A stretch of DNA of 64,000 nt from Aequorivita sinensis (GTDB lineage: Bacteria; Bacteroidota; Bacteroidia; Flavobacteriales; Flavobacteriaceae), in NCBI RefSeq assembly GCF_006346335.1, contig NZ_VDMC01000001.1:558001-622000 (forward strand), given 5' to 3'. Below are positions 54,801 through 63,332 of the stretch, piece by piece. The notes beneath the pieces were generated by a model. It had not been told where the DNA came from. It did no database searches and saw only the letters and a list, made by a program, of their open reading frames with translations. The position numbers and the translations under genes were made by a program. Within the stretch, counting starts at the first letter, position 1, and each line of letters starts with the position of its first letter.

Positions 54801-55213
54801 ATGTAAATAATATTACCGAACGACTAAATCTTTACACCAAGTTAAACGAGCTCAAAGACGAGAATGAGCTTCAAAAATTTGAAAAGGAGTTGCTTGATCG
54901 TTTTGGAGAGTTGCCAATACAGGCTGAAGACTTGTTAAACAGCGTGAGGTTGAAATGGCTAGCTATTTCTATGGGCTTAGAGCGATTGGTTATTAAAAAC
55001 AATAAAATGGTTGGGTATTTTATTGCAAACCAACAAAGTGCTTTTTATCAAAGTCCAACTTTTACAAAAGTGCTTCAGTACGTTCAGAGCCATCCTCGAA
55101 AAGTGACTATGAAAGAGAAACAAACTCGCAACGGCTTGCGATTGCTTTTAACTTTTGAAAATATTACTTCTGTTAATAAAGCACTTCAGGCAATGGAGTT
55201 ATTTAAAGATTAG
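51836..55213 (+). CDS. mfd: Transcription-repair coupling factor Mfd
   Basis: Mfd displaces RNA polymerase stalled at DNA lesions and recruits the UvrABC machinery. The 1125-residue protein has a UvrB-like N-terminal part (FIVTYPEALFEKVV; FSVRGGILDVFSF), the RNA polymerase-interaction domain (GDYVTHIDHGIGKFGGLQKI, about 440), a RecG-type helicase core with Walker A GDVGFGKTEVAIRAAFKA (about 596) and DEEQKFGV, motif TATPIPRTLQFS, motif VI QMRGRVGRSNKKAFCY, and a C-terminal TRCF domain. It is complete. Confidence 0.96.
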   Translation: MSKTFATSLYSQSLQTQKLGEAISQKQRAISVSGLVGSSISMVLAQAFKNTDLPFLFILNDKEEAAYHLNDLENLLGDKNVLFYPGSYRRPYQIEETDNANVLLRSEVLNRINSRKKPAFIVTYPEALFEKVVTRKELEQNTLKIAVNDQLSIDFVNEVLFEYRFKRTDFVTEPGEFSVRGGILDVFSFSNDEPYRIEFFGDDVDSIRTFDVETQLSLEQIKKVSIIPNIENKIIDENRESFLKYIASKTVVFLKNEELFSSAIDNLFKKATEAFKAIDSEIKRAKPSELFCDSTLLNGQLTEFTTVTLNVKGRRNLKEDANRLEKVSSVIFSTKPQPSFNKQFNLLIDNLNENTDNGYKNYIFCSSEQQAKRFHDIFEDAEQNVNQFETVVFPLFQGFIDDDLKIVCYTDHQIFERYHKFQLKNGYAKKQAITLKEINNLEVGDYVTHIDHGIGKFGGLQKIEVEGKMQEAIKLFYGERDILYLSIHSLHKISKYNGKDGKEPKIYKLGSDAWKKLKQKTKTRVKEIAFNLIELYAKRRTLKGFAYDPDSYLQAELESSFIYEDTPDQSSATEDVKKDMENERPMDRLVCGDVGFGKTEVAIRAAFKAVDNGKQVAVLVPTTILAFQHFKTFSERLSEMPVKVDYLNRFRTAKERKAVLEGLKDGRLDIVIGTHQLVNKSVEFKDLGLLIIDEEQKFGVAVKDKLKTIKENVDTLTLTATPIPRTLQFSLMAARDLSVITTPPPNRYPVETHVIRFSEENIRDAVQYEISRGGQVFFVHNRIENIKEVAGMIQRLVPDAKIGIGHGQMDGKKLEDLMLRFMNNEFDVLVSTTIIESGLDVPNANTIFINNANNFGLSDLHQMRGRVGRSNKKAFCYFITPDYSAMTDDARKRITALEQFSELGSGINIAMKDLEIRGAGDLLGGEQSGFINEIGFDTYQKILSEAIEELKEKEFKDLYEDSSAPLSNKKFVKEITIDSDFELLFPDDYVNNITERLNLYTKLNELKDENELQKFEKELLDRFGELPIQAEDLLNSVRLKWLAISMGLERLVIKNNKMVGYFIANQQSAFYQSPTFTKVLQYVQSHPRKVTMKEKQTRNGLRLLLTFENITSVNKALQAMELFKD

Positions 55214-55216
55214 TAT

Positions 55217-55256
55217 TTCAAACCTAACAGGTTTTTAAAACTAGTTAGGTTTGAAA
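55217..55256. terminator. Perfect 13-bp palindrome after mfd, likely bidirectional terminator
   Basis: TTTCAAACCTAAC and GTTAGGTTTGAAA pair perfectly around a 14-nt loop that itself repeats AGGTTT-like sequence. It lies between mfd (+) and cysM (-), and is related to the palindrome upstream of mfd. Confidence 0.65.
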
Positions 55257-55268
55257 TTAAATTGAGGT

Positions 55269-56153
55269 TTAATCAAACAGTGGAGAGGATAAATATCGAT
55301 CTCCACGGTCGCAAATTATCGCTACCACAACTCCGCTGTCTATAGTTTCAATTAGTTTTAAGGCAGCTGCAACACTTCCGCCGCTACTCATTCCGGCAAA
55401 AACGCCTTCTTCTTCCGCTAAGCGTTTCGTCATTTTTGTAGCTTCTTCTTCACTAACTTCAATAACTTGATCAACTTTTTTTGGATTAAATATTTTTGGT
55501 AGATAAGCTTCTGGCCACTTTCTAATTCCAGGAATTTTAGCTCCATCGGTAGGTTGTGCACCTATAATTTGAATGTCTTTATTCTTTTCTTTTAGAAATG
55601 TAGAAACTCCCATAATTGTACCTGTTGTTCCCATTGCCGAAACAAAATGCGTTATATTACCGTCGGTATCATTCCAAATCTCTGGACCGGTGGTTTTATA
55701 ATGGGCTTTCCAATTATCGTCATTTGCAAATTGATTGAAAGAATAATAACCTTCTTCTGCTACCTTTCTTTCTGCATAATCTCTTGCGCCTTCAATTCCA
55801 ATATCGGCTGAGGTTAATGTAACTTTAGCTCCATAGGCACGCATAGTTTGAACTCGCTCTTTGGTAGAGTTTTCAGGCATAACAAGTTCAATACTCAACT
55901 TAAATATCCCCGCAATCATCGCTAAAGCAATTCCTGTATTACCACTAGTAGCTTCAATTAGTTTCGAGTTTTTATCAATTTCCCCTCTATCTAATGCCGA
56001 CTTAATCATATTGTAAGCGGCACGATCTTTTACGCTACCACCAGGATTTTGTCCTTCTAATTTTAAAAGCAGAGTAATGTTTGGATTGTTTACCAAACGG
56101 GTTGCTTTTATCAGTGGAGTGTTTCCTATAAAATCTATGATGTTTTTATACAT
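55269..56153 (-). CDS. cysM: Cysteine synthase (O-acetylserine sulfhydrylase), CysM-type
   Basis: This PLP enzyme replaces the acetyl group of O-acetylserine with sulfide to give cysteine. The 294-residue protein carries the PLP lysine in NPGGSVKDRAAYNM (about residue 41), the substrate loop EATSGNTGIALA (about 68) and the phosphate-binding AMGTTGTIMGVS (about 172). The length and SGGSVAA motif fit the CysM/CysK2 group. Its start overlaps the upstream serine acetyltransferase gene by 8 nt, so both steps are cotranslated. Confidence 0.93.
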   Translation of the reverse strand: MYKNIIDFIGNTPLIKATRLVNNPNITLLLKLEGQNPGGSVKDRAAYNMIKSALDRGEIDKNSKLIEATSGNTGIALAMIAGIFKLSIELVMPENSTKERVQTMRAYGAKVTLTSADIGIEGARDYAERKVAEEGYYSFNQFANDDNWKAHYKTTGPEIWNDTDGNITHFVSAMGTTGTIMGVSTFLKEKNKDIQIIGAQPTDGAKIPGIRKWPEAYLPKIFNPKKVDQVIEVSEEEATKMTKRLAEEEGVFAGMSSGGSVAAALKLIETIDSGVVVAIICDRGDRYLSSPLFD

Positions 56154-56934
56154 TTTCTGCTGTTTTAACTCTTACTTGACTTATATTTGATACTAGTGAA
56201 TTTGGTGCAATAGACTTGGTGACCCAAGCATTACCTCCAATTATACTATTGGCTCCAATTACAGTTTCACCACCCAAAATTGTTGCGTTAGCATAGATTA
56301 CTACGTTATCTTCAACTGTAGGATGACGTTTTATGTTGCGTAAGTCTCTTGCTACCGATAGCGCTCCCAAAGTTACGCCTTGGTAAATTTTTACATTATT
56401 TTTAATTATCGTTGTTTCTCCAATTACGGTCCCAGTAGCGTGATCTAGATAAAACGACTCACCTATTTGAGCCCCAGGGTTGATATCTGCTCCTGTAATA
56501 TGATGCGCATATTCGCTCATTAATCTTGGAATTAATGGCATTCTCAATTTATAAAACTCGTGGCTTAACCTGTGTATTACAATGGCGTAAAATCCAGGGT
56601 ACGACAAATAAATTTCCTCAATAGAATTGGCCGCAGGATCATTTTTTAAAAATGCTTCAGCATCTTTGTTTAATTTCTTTAAAATTTCAGGAAGCTTTTC
56701 AACATAGTTTCTCCACATTTTTCTACAAGGCTTTTCAGGCTTCCAACAGGCAATGTCAGACAATTCCTCAAACATTGCTTCCAAGATTTGTAGGTTTTTA
56801 GAAACCGATGTTTCTGAATCGAAGAGTGTTAAGAATAAAAGATCTGTAAATACTTCTGTGCGAACTTTTAATCGATACTTTAAATTCGGGTTTTCCTTTT
56901 GCTTTTCTATCGCTTGAATTATATCGTCGTTCAT
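56146..56934 (-). CDS. cysE: Serine O-acetyltransferase
   Basis: SAT acetylates serine with acetyl-CoA, committing serine to cysteine synthesis. The 262-residue protein has an N-terminal helical domain (to about 130) and a C-terminal left-handed beta-helix of hexapeptide turns (ADINPGAQIGESFYLDHATG, GETTIIKNNVKIYQGVTLGA, NATILGGETVIGANSII). The His of the HATG motif is catalytic. It is the first gene of the cysE-cysM operon. Confidence 0.94.
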   Translation of the reverse strand: MNDDIIQAIEKQKENPNLKYRLKVRTEVFTDLLFLTLFDSETSVSKNLQILEAMFEELSDIACWKPEKPCRKMWRNYVEKLPEILKKLNKDAEAFLKNDPAANSIEEIYLSYPGFYAIVIHRLSHEFYKLRMPLIPRLMSEYAHHITGADINPGAQIGESFYLDHATGTVIGETTIIKNNVKIYQGVTLGALSVARDLRNIKRHPTVEDNVVIYANATILGGETVIGANSIIGGNAWVTKSIAPNSLVSNISQVRVKTAENV

Positions 56935-57052
56935 ATTGTATTTTTAATGTTGAAATTAAAAAGTGAGTTTAATCTTCTAAAGTTACAGAAATAATAAAAA
57001 GTAATCCCCACCTACTAACTTGCAAAGATTATTTTTCCAATCAAAAGATTGA

Positions 57053-57060
57053 TAGCTTTG
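57053..57060 (+). promoter_or_regulatory. -7 promoter box (TAGCTTTG) of the thioredoxin-like gene
   Basis: TAGCTTTG matches TAnnTTTG and lies 17 nt before the ATG at 57078. No well-spaced TTG is seen. Confidence 0.45.
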
Positions 57061-57077
57061 TAAATTAATTAACTATC

Positions 57078-58406
57078 ATGATCAAAAAAATATTACTTCT
57101 AGTTCTTTTAAGTCCATTCTTTCTTTATTGTCAAGATTCTATGACAGGAGAATTTTCTCCAAAGGAAGACTTTGATTTTGCTATTTTATACCGCTTAACG
57201 CCAACAGGTAAAATTTATGCACAAGACACCAAAATTGGAAATGATGGAAAGTTGAAATTGAATTTCGATTCACTTTCAAAAGGAAGTTACCGATTGGTTT
57301 ATAATTTACCAGAAGAAAACAACTATTTTGATTTTATATATGATGGAAATGAAGAGGTGTCATTTACTTTTTCTGAAACCACTGGTGTAGTATTCACAGA
57401 TTCTCAAAATAAAATCCTTAATGAGTATTTGAAAGAAATAGATGCTATTGAAAATGCATTGAATTCGGAATTGACTTCTGAAAGTCCAAATACCACAGAC
57501 GTTAAAACGCTTCTTAGAAAACAAATAGATATTCAAAATAGGGCTGAGAATGAATCAAAAAATTCTTTTGCTTCATTATTCGTCAAGGCTAATAAGCCCT
57601 ATATCCCAAATGATTTTAAAAATAGAAGCTTATACTACGGAGAGAAGAAAACAAATTTCTTTAGCAATTTTGACTTTGAGGATATGCAACTACAAAGCTC
57701 CTCTTTTCCTTTAAAAATTATTGAAAAATATTACGAAGAATTCACTTTAGTTCAAGGTTCTACATTTTATCGCTCTCTTATAAATGACATATATTTCGAA
57801 ATTAAAAACAGCGATTCTGAATTTCAAAAAACAGTGTTAGCGGGGTTTTGGCAATCTTTAGTTGATAAAAACAAAAACAACGCAGCCAATTATTTAGCCG
57901 ACAATTATTTGACAGACCTTGCCACCTCACATGATGATACTGTTCTAATTAAAAAATTAGACTTATTTAAAAACCTTTCCGTTGGAGCTAAAGTCCCAAA
58001 CTTTAGTTGGGAGGATGAAAACGATAACGAAAACACACTTTATTCCACAGACGTGGCTGAATATTATGTCCTGGCTTTCTGGAGCTCAGACTGCCCTCAT
58101 TGTATGGAACAAATGCCTATTTTGAATGAAAAGATGAATACTATAAATAGTAATAAAATTAAAGTAATAGCTGTTGGATTAGAAATGGAGGATGAACCTT
58201 GGAAGCAAACGACAGAGCAGCTCAGTAATTTTATCCACGTATTGAGAAAGGATGAGGACCGCGCAGCTATTACTTTAGATTATAATGTGACAGGAACTCC
58301 TACTTATTTCGTTTTGGATAAGGATAAAAAGATTATCGGAAAGCCTCAAGGTCAAAATACTTTATTTGGTATCATTGATACTTTAGAAGCCTACAAGAAA
58401 CAGTAA
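57078..58406 (+). CDS. Exported TlpA/thioredoxin-family protein
   Basis: This 442-residue protein has an N-terminal signal (MIKKILLLVLLSPFFLYCQ; cleavage near the Cys-Gln pair, which is not a good lipobox). A beta-rich domain of the DUF4369 type often found before thioredoxin folds in Bacteroidota occupies about residues 25-130, followed by a helical spacer, and a C-terminal thioredoxin-like domain (about 305-440) has the redox motif WSSDCPHCMEQ (about 339) and the cis-Pro stretch VTGTPTYFVLD. It probably keeps periplasmic or outer-membrane proteins in the right thiol state; partner unknown. Confidence 0.87.
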   Translation: MIKKILLLVLLSPFFLYCQDSMTGEFSPKEDFDFAILYRLTPTGKIYAQDTKIGNDGKLKLNFDSLSKGSYRLVYNLPEENNYFDFIYDGNEEVSFTFSETTGVVFTDSQNKILNEYLKEIDAIENALNSELTSESPNTTDVKTLLRKQIDIQNRAENESKNSFASLFVKANKPYIPNDFKNRSLYYGEKKTNFFSNFDFEDMQLQSSSFPLKIIEKYYEEFTLVQGSTFYRSLINDIYFEIKNSDSEFQKTVLAGFWQSLVDKNKNNAANYLADNYLTDLATSHDDTVLIKKLDLFKNLSVGAKVPNFSWEDENDNENTLYSTDVAEYYVLAFWSSDCPHCMEQMPILNEKMNTINSNKIKVIAVGLEMEDEPWKQTTEQLSNFIHVLRKDEDRAAITLDYNVTGTPTYFVLDKDKKIIGKPQGQNTLFGIIDTLEAYKKQ

Positions 58407-58463
58407 GGTAATGTATGAGTTTCATGGTTTTTACAACTTGAAAGTAGGCAAGTTTTCTAGGCA

Positions 58464-58826
58464 TTAAAAATGATAGAAAGCATTTTCGAAGTGCTCTAAA
58501 CTTTCGGTTTTTTGATTTTTTAATATGGCAATAATATCAAAACGAACTTCAACATCGAGTTCATTTGAAATTATATATTCGTTTGCAGCTTTCACCAAGT
58601 TTTTAATCTTTCCCGGAGTAACAAAACTCTGAGGGTCGCCAAAAAAGTCGCTATTTCTAGTTTTAACCTCAACAATTACAACGGTATCTTCTTCTTTTTG
58701 GGCGATAATGTCAATTTCAGCTTTGTCAAAAAAGAAATTACGACGTAGAATTTTGTAGCCGTTTTTTATTAAGTATTGAGCGGCTATTTCTTCCCCTATT
58801 TTTCCGAGTTCATTGTGATTGGCCAT
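58464..58826 (-). CDS. yraN: YraN/UPF0102 family endonuclease-like protein
   Basis: This small protein of 120 residues has a PD-(D/E)XK-like nuclease fold: GKIGEEIAAQYLIKNGYKIL at the N-terminus, DKAEIDIIAQ (catalytic Asp) and VIVEVKTRNS (Glu-x-Lys). Family members sit near DNA-processing or recombination genes in many bacteria, but the cleavage target has not been identified. Length is typical. Confidence 0.92.
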   Translation of the reverse strand: MANHNELGKIGEEIAAQYLIKNGYKILRRNFFFDKAEIDIIAQKEEDTVVIVEVKTRNSDFFGDPQSFVTPGKIKNLVKAANEYIISNELDVEVRFDIIAILKNQKTESLEHFENAFYHF

Positions 58827-58949
58827 AATACGCTAAAATTACTGAAAAATTAAAATTCAAGTTTCAACTTTTAAAATTTCATTTAGCAATTTAAAAGATG
58901 ATTTTTTTAACCTCAGCTATTTGTTTTTATTCTGCAAATTAGCCCACAA

Positions 58950-59579
58950 CTATTCTCTGCCTACAAACAATGTTATTATATCTGATTTATTTGCGGAATT
59001 CCTAACTAATAATTTGAGTTTCACGCTTTTTCCTTCATCCTCATATGTACCCCAAGGTATACTCGCTCCCCAAAATCCCTCTGGATTTATTTTTTCGCGA
59101 ATCGGAGTCCAATCTTGAATCAATCTATTGTTTTGATCAACCCTAAACATCTTTACTTCTACTGTACGTCCTGCTGGACCTTCGCCGTAAAGTTTTACTT
59201 CGGGCATATGTCCTTCAGTGTTTCCCGATACACTCTCTCCTAAAACATAAAAGTTGGAATTTGGATATTGTTGTGAGATATGAGGAAAGATAATAGCAAA
59301 CTCTTTACTTGGTGGTCCTTTTTTAGTTGGAGGAATCTGTTCTCCGGTAATAGGATCGATGCGGCCGTGTATCACTCGTTGCCGTTTTGGAACTATTTTT
59401 CTGTTATCAGGATTAACCACCATAATTTGATTAGTATCTGCTAATTTTTTATTAGAAGGAGTGGTAGTTTTCTGGTTTGTAGCATCTTTTGTTTTCGTTC
59501 TCTTGGTTATTTGTGAATATAGTGGTGTAGCCAAAAGTAAACATAATAGCGTAGCTAGAAATAATAATTTAGTTTTCAT
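58950..59579 (-). CDS. Secreted or periplasmic protein, function unknown
   Basis: This 209-residue protein has a clear signal peptide (MKTKLLFLATLLCLLLATPLY, cleaved near SQ). A disordered basic stretch (RTKTKDATNQKTTTPSNKK) follows, then a short beta-rich domain (about 90-205) with NSNFYVLGESVSGNTEGHM and GRTVEVKMFRV. I do not recognise the family. No partner gene with an obvious link lies nearby. Confidence 0.65.
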   Translation of the reverse strand: MKTKLLFLATLLCLLLATPLYSQITKRTKTKDATNQKTTTPSNKKLADTNQIMVVNPDNRKIVPKRQRVIHGRIDPITGEQIPPTKKGPPSKEFAIIFPHISQQYPNSNFYVLGESVSGNTEGHMPEVKLYGEGPAGRTVEVKMFRVDQNNRLIQDWTPIREKINPEGFWGASIPWGTYEDEGKSVKLKLLVRNSANKSDIITLFVGRE

Positions 59580-59984
59580 AACTGTTTTCTATATTGGTTA
59601 GTAATGTATGGATCAAACACTTAAAAAAATATTTTCATAGCATATAAAACACTATGGATTTTTAAGTTGTTTTAAAAATACAAAACTATTCAACAGAATG
59701 TCAAAGGTTTATGCGGTTTGGGGGGTTTTAATGAGTGTAAGACGCTTATGAGTTAGAATCTGACCAAATAAGAAAATCTGCAATTGAATTTGAATACCAA
59801 TTAACATAGTGTAAGTGTCTTTAAATTAATATTCACAAACTCAAGTATCTCATTTTTTTAAGATTAAAACATTGAAATTTTGAGTAATAAATAGTGATGT
59901 CCGTTCGAGGGCAGTCGAGAACTTGAAAATCTTGATTATAAAAAGGTTTCGACTGCGCTCAACCTGACAACGGACTTGAATTTT
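59580..59984. other. AT-rich convergent/tandem spacer with a REP pair
   Basis: This 405-bp gap holds no recognisable gene. The right-hand part (59897-59968) carries an inverted pair of REP-like elements; the rest is low-complexity AT-rich sequence with no convincing hairpin. Confidence 0.5.
59897..59968. repeat. REP-like inverted pair
   Basis: GTCCGTTCGAGGGCAGTCGA at 59899-59918 and TTTCGACTGCGCTCAACCTG at 59946-59965 are opposite-facing copies of the TCGA-type core, 16 nt before the stop of the LD-carboxypeptidase gene. Confidence 0.75.
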
Positions 59985-60899
59985 TTAAAAGTTCAAAATC
60001 ACCTGATCGTTTTCAGAGATCAATTTAACTTCCCTCCCAAAAATCAACGCTTGATTATCTTTAATATGCCCAGCGGGAAAGTTGAAAAATACAGGATAAT
60101 TATAATCCTTAACTGCGTCTAATATAATCTCTTCAGCAGTTTTTCCAAATGGAATTGTATTATCGTGCATATCTGTCATTCCGCCAACAATCAATGCTTT
60201 CAAATTTTTAAATACTCCATTTCTTTTCAAATTCATCATCATTCTATCAATGTGATATAGGTATTCATCTAAGTCTTCAATAAAAAGAATTTTGCCATCA
60301 GTATTTATTGCTGAACTACTTCCGCAGAGCGAATAAAGCACAGAAAGATTTCCGCCAACTATTTTGCTTTGAATCGAGCTTAGCTGCTGTTTTTGTTGAA
60401 AAGTTTTATTGTAAGTATTAACATTAAAAGCGATTGAATATTCTTGCTCAAATAAAACCTTCCGAATTGATTCTCTTGCTTCCTCAGTTTTATTTTCGAT
60501 ATCTAAGCACATTTGTGCGTGTAAGGTTTCAATTCCTAAATTGTGAATGTGCGAGTGTAATACGGTAACATCACTATAGCCAATAATCCATTTTGAATCT
60601 TTTTGAAATGCTGAAAAATCTAACATATCAATCATTTTAACGGTACCATAACCACCTCTGGCACACCAAATGGCTTTGATGTTTGGATTGTCGAGCATTT
60701 GCTGAAAATCTTCGGCTCTTAATTCTTCATTCCCAGCAAATTGATTTTCTTCGGCTCCAATAGTTTTTCCTAAAACAGCCTTTAATCCCCAGCTTTCTAA
60801 AATTTTAAGTGCTGGTTGTAATTCTTCTTTTTTAAGTTTTCGAGCGGTAGATACTATCGCAATTGTATCACCTTTTTGAAGTGTATTTGGTGTTATCAT
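59985..60899 (-). CDS. ldcA: LD-carboxypeptidase (peptidase S66, LdcA type)
   Basis: S66 serine carboxypeptidases cleave the L-Lys/DAP-D-Ala bond of cytosolic muropeptides for recycling. The 304-residue protein has the N-terminal GDTIAIVSTARK motif (about 9), nucleophile Ser in WIIGYSDVTVLHS (about 107), Glu in FIEDLDEYLYHID (about 203-215) and His in PAGHIKDN (about 277). An upstream in-frame GTG adds six residues but lies further from the conserved start, so I use ATG 60899. Confidence 0.9.
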   Translation of the reverse strand: MITPNTLQKGDTIAIVSTARKLKKEELQPALKILESWGLKAVLGKTIGAEENQFAGNEELRAEDFQQMLDNPNIKAIWCARGGYGTVKMIDMLDFSAFQKDSKWIIGYSDVTVLHSHIHNLGIETLHAQMCLDIENKTEEARESIRKVLFEQEYSIAFNVNTYNKTFQQKQQLSSIQSKIVGGNLSVLYSLCGSSSAINTDGKILFIEDLDEYLYHIDRMMMNLKRNGVFKNLKALIVGGMTDMHDNTIPFGKTAEEIILDAVKDYNYPVFFNFPAGHIKDNQALIFGREVKLISENDQVILNF

Positions 60900-60936
60900 G
60901 AATCGATTTAAAACCACAAATTACTACATTTATATG

Positions 60937-60944
60937 TACTTTTG
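60937..60944 (+). promoter_or_regulatory. -7 promoter box (TACTTTTG) of metG
   Basis: TACTTTTG lies 17 nt before the metG ATG in the short gap between the divergent metG and ldcA genes. Confidence 0.55.
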
Positions 60945-60961
60945 TACTTTCAAAAAAAATT

Positions 60962-63082
60962 ATGGAACAAAACCCAAATAGGTATACAATTACCGCAGCC
61001 TTACCATACACAAACGGTCCCGTTCATATCGGCCATTTAGCAGGTGTTTATGTGCCAGCTGATATTTATGCACGCTACCAAAGACTTCAAAACAAAGACG
61101 TCGCATTTATTTGCGGTAGTGATGAACACGGAGTGCCAATTACAATAAAAGCAAAAAAAGAAGGAATTACGCCTCAACAAGTAGTGGATAAATACCACGG
61201 AATCATCAAAAAAAGCTTTGAGGAATTCGGGATTTCTTTTGATAACTATTCGCGTACTTCTGCTGAAATTCACCATAAAACCGCTTCAGATTTTTTCAAA
61301 AAACTATATGAAGACGGCAAATTCACCGAAGAAGTTACCGAGCAATTATACGATGAAGAAGCTAATCAGTTTCTTGCAGACAGATATATTACAGGAACTT
61401 GCCCTAAATGTGGGAATGAGGAAGCCTATGGCGATCAATGTGAAAAATGTGGCTCTAGTTTAAACGCTACAGATTTAATCAATCCGAAAAGTGCAATTTC
61501 AGGAAATGTGCCTGTATTAAAAGAGACAAAGCACTGGTTTTTACCGTTGAATGAATATGAAGATTTTCTAAAACAGTGGATTCTAGTAGACCATAAAAAA
61601 GATTGGAAGACTAACGTTTACGGACAGTGTAAAAGTTGGATAGACGATGGCTTACGTCCTCGCGCGGTAACTCGTGATTTGGATTGGGGAATTCCTGTGC
61701 CAGTAGAAGGAGCAGACGGAAAAGTACTTTACGTTTGGTTTGATGCGCCTATCGGCTATATTTCAGCAACCAAAGAATGGGCAGCACGCGAAAACAAAAA
61801 TTGGGAAGATTATTGGAAGGACGATAAAACCAAAATGCTTCACTTTATTGGAAAGGACAATATCGTTTTCCACTGTATTATTTTTCCAGCGATGTTAAAA
61901 GCGGAAGGAAGTTACATTCTTCCTGAAAACGTTCCGGCAAACGAATTTTTAAACCTTGAAGGAAATAAAATTTCAACTAGTAAAAACTGGGCAGTTTGGT
62001 TACACGAGTATTTAGAAGATTTTCCAAATCAGCAAGACGTGTTGCGTTACACTTTAACAGCAAACGCACCTGAGACAAAAGATAACGATTTTACTTGGGC
62101 AGATTTCCAAACTCGTAACAACAGTGAGTTGGTTGCCATTTTCGGAAACTTCATTAACCGAGTAATGGTTTTAACCGATAAATATTACGGAGGAATAGTT
62201 CCAGAACCATCAACTTTTTCTGAGATTGACGAGCAGACGTTAAATGAATTAAAAGCATATCCTGCTGTAATTGCAAGTTCGTTGGAGCGTTACCGTTTCC
62301 GCGAAGCTCAAGCGGAGATGATGAATTTAGCTCGTTTAGGAAATAAGTATTTAGCCGACGAAGAACCTTGGAAGACGTTCAAAACTGATGAAGAGCGCAC
62401 CAAAACAGTAATGTATGTTGCATTGCAGATAGCTTCTGCTTTGGCTGTTTTAAGCGAACCGTTTTTACCATTTACTTCAGATAAATTGAAAAACATGCTT
62501 AATGTCACCCTGAGCCCTTCGACTTCGCTCAGGACAGGCTCCGTCGAAGGGTCTATTAAATGGAACGACGTTTCAACAAAATCAGAACTTATAAAACCTG
62601 GTCATAAAATAAATAAGGCCGAATTGCTATTTAGCAAAATTGAAGACGAACAAATTCAAGCCCAATTAGATAAACTACAAGCCAGTAAAAAGATGAATGA
62701 ATCGACAAGCTCAGCACAGGCTGCTGACAATAAAAAAGTAGAGCCACAGAAAGAAACAATTCAATTTGAAGATTTTATGAAACTCGATATGCGAGTGGGT
62801 ACAATCATTGAAGCCGAAAAAATGCCGAAAGCAGATAAACTTTTGGTTTTAAAAGTTGACACAGGAATTGACGTCCGCACTATTGTTTCCGGTATTGCTC
62901 AAAGCTTTAATGCGGAAGAGATTATTGGTAAAAAAGTTACTGTTTTGGTAAATCTAGCACCAAGAAAACTTCGCGGAGTGGAAAGTCAAGGAATGATTTT
63001 GATGACAGAAGACGCCGATGGAAAATTAGTTTTTATGAATCCTGATACTAGTGGAGTTGAAAATGGGGCGACGATAAACTAA
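60962..63082 (+). CDS. metG: Methionyl-tRNA synthetase with two in-frame REP insertions
   Basis: MetRS charges tRNA-Met. The 706-residue protein has the HIGH motif PVHIGHLAG (about residue 20), a zinc knuckle [17 protein letters not shown] (about 146-162), the KMSKS-type KISTSKN (about 339), the anticodon-binding domain and a C-terminal EMAP/Trbp111-like tRNA-binding domain (about 600-706, [17 protein letters not shown]). Two short REP-derived segments lie in its linkers: [17 protein letters not shown] at 515-531 and STSSAQAAD at 581-589. Neither breaks the reading frame. Confidence 0.95.
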   Translation: MEQNPNRYTITAALPYTNGPVHIGHLAGVYVPADIYARYQRLQNKDVAFICGSDEHGVPITIKAKKEGITPQQVVDKYHGIIKKSFEEFGISFDNYSRTSAEIHHKTASDFFKKLYEDGKFTEEVTEQLYDEEANQFLADRYITGTCPKCGNEEAYGDQCEKCGSSLNATDLINPKSAISGNVPVLKETKHWFLPLNEYEDFLKQWILVDHKKDWKTNVYGQCKSWIDDGLRPRAVTRDLDWGIPVPVEGADGKVLYVWFDAPIGYISATKEWAARENKNWEDYWKDDKTKMLHFIGKDNIVFHCIIFPAMLKAEGSYILPENVPANEFLNLEGNKISTSKNWAVWLHEYLEDFPNQQDVLRYTLTANAPETKDNDFTWADFQTRNNSELVAIFGNFINRVMVLTDKYYGGIVPEPSTFSEIDEQTLNELKAYPAVIASSLERYRFREAQAEMMNLARLGNKYLADEEPWKTFKTDEERTKTVMYVALQIASALAVLSEPFLPFTSDKLKNMLNVTLSPSTSLRTGSVEGSIKWNDVSTKSELIKPGHKINKAELLFSKIEDEQIQAQLDKLQASKKMNESTSSAQAADNKKVEPQKETIQFEDFMKLDMRVGTIIEAEKMPKADKLLVLKVDTGIDVRTIVSGIAQSFNAEEIIGKKVTVLVNLAPRKLRGVESQGMILMTEDADGKLVFMNPDTSGVENGATIN
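62504..62553. repeat. REP element inside metG, copy A
   Basis: The nested inverted repeats CCTGAG/CTCAGG and CCCTTCGAC/GTCGAAGGG make a typical REP hairpin within the coding sequence. It adds 17 residues in frame in the C-terminal part of the anticodon-binding region. Confidence 0.9.
62697..62728. repeat. REP half element inside metG, copy B
   Basis: GAATCGACAAGCTCAGCACA followed by GGCTGCTGAC resembles the TTCGACAAGCTCAGCACAGG form of the repeat, with a small TCAGCA/TGCTGA palindrome. It codes for [10 protein letters not shown] in the linker before the tRNA-binding domain. Confidence 0.7.
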
Positions 63083-63149
63083 GTAAGAAAATTTCTTTGC
63101 TATCTGATATTACTCTTGTAGGACTTTATTATCGGAATTTTCTAGAAGT

Positions 63150-63165
63150 AAAAGGTTCACCTTTT
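63150..63165 (+). terminator. Possible weak terminator after metG
   Basis: AAAAGG and CCTTTT pair around a TTCA loop, 68 nt past the metG stop codon. The stem is short and lacks a long T-run. Confidence 0.35.
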
Positions 63166-63178
63166 GTTTCATAATGAT

Positions 63179-63247
63179 GCCCTTTTAATACTAGAATTGT
63201 TTATTTCTTTATTAAGATCTAAATTTATAGTCTAGCATTGAAAGGGC
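63179..63247. repeat. Inverted repeat upstream of the transposase
   Basis: GCCCTTTTAATACTAG (63179-63194) and CTAGCATTGAAAGGGC (63232-63247) are 16-bp inverted repeats with two mismatches around a 37-nt spacer, 85 nt before the transposase ATG. They share the GCCCTTT core of the palindromes downstream. Confidence 0.75.
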
Positions 63248-63332
63248 GTTATTTTTTAACGAAGGAAGGGTTACCCATCGTTATTAAAGGAATGCTGAAA
63301 CTGAAGCCTGAAAGCGTTAAATCCTAATTATT

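Noticed and set aside
63086-63332. Clear IS200 left end upstream of the transposase
   Set aside because: The inverted repeat at 63179-63247 is hairpin-like, but no matching right end or target-site pattern could be fixed, so I list a repeat and not an insertion sequence boundary.
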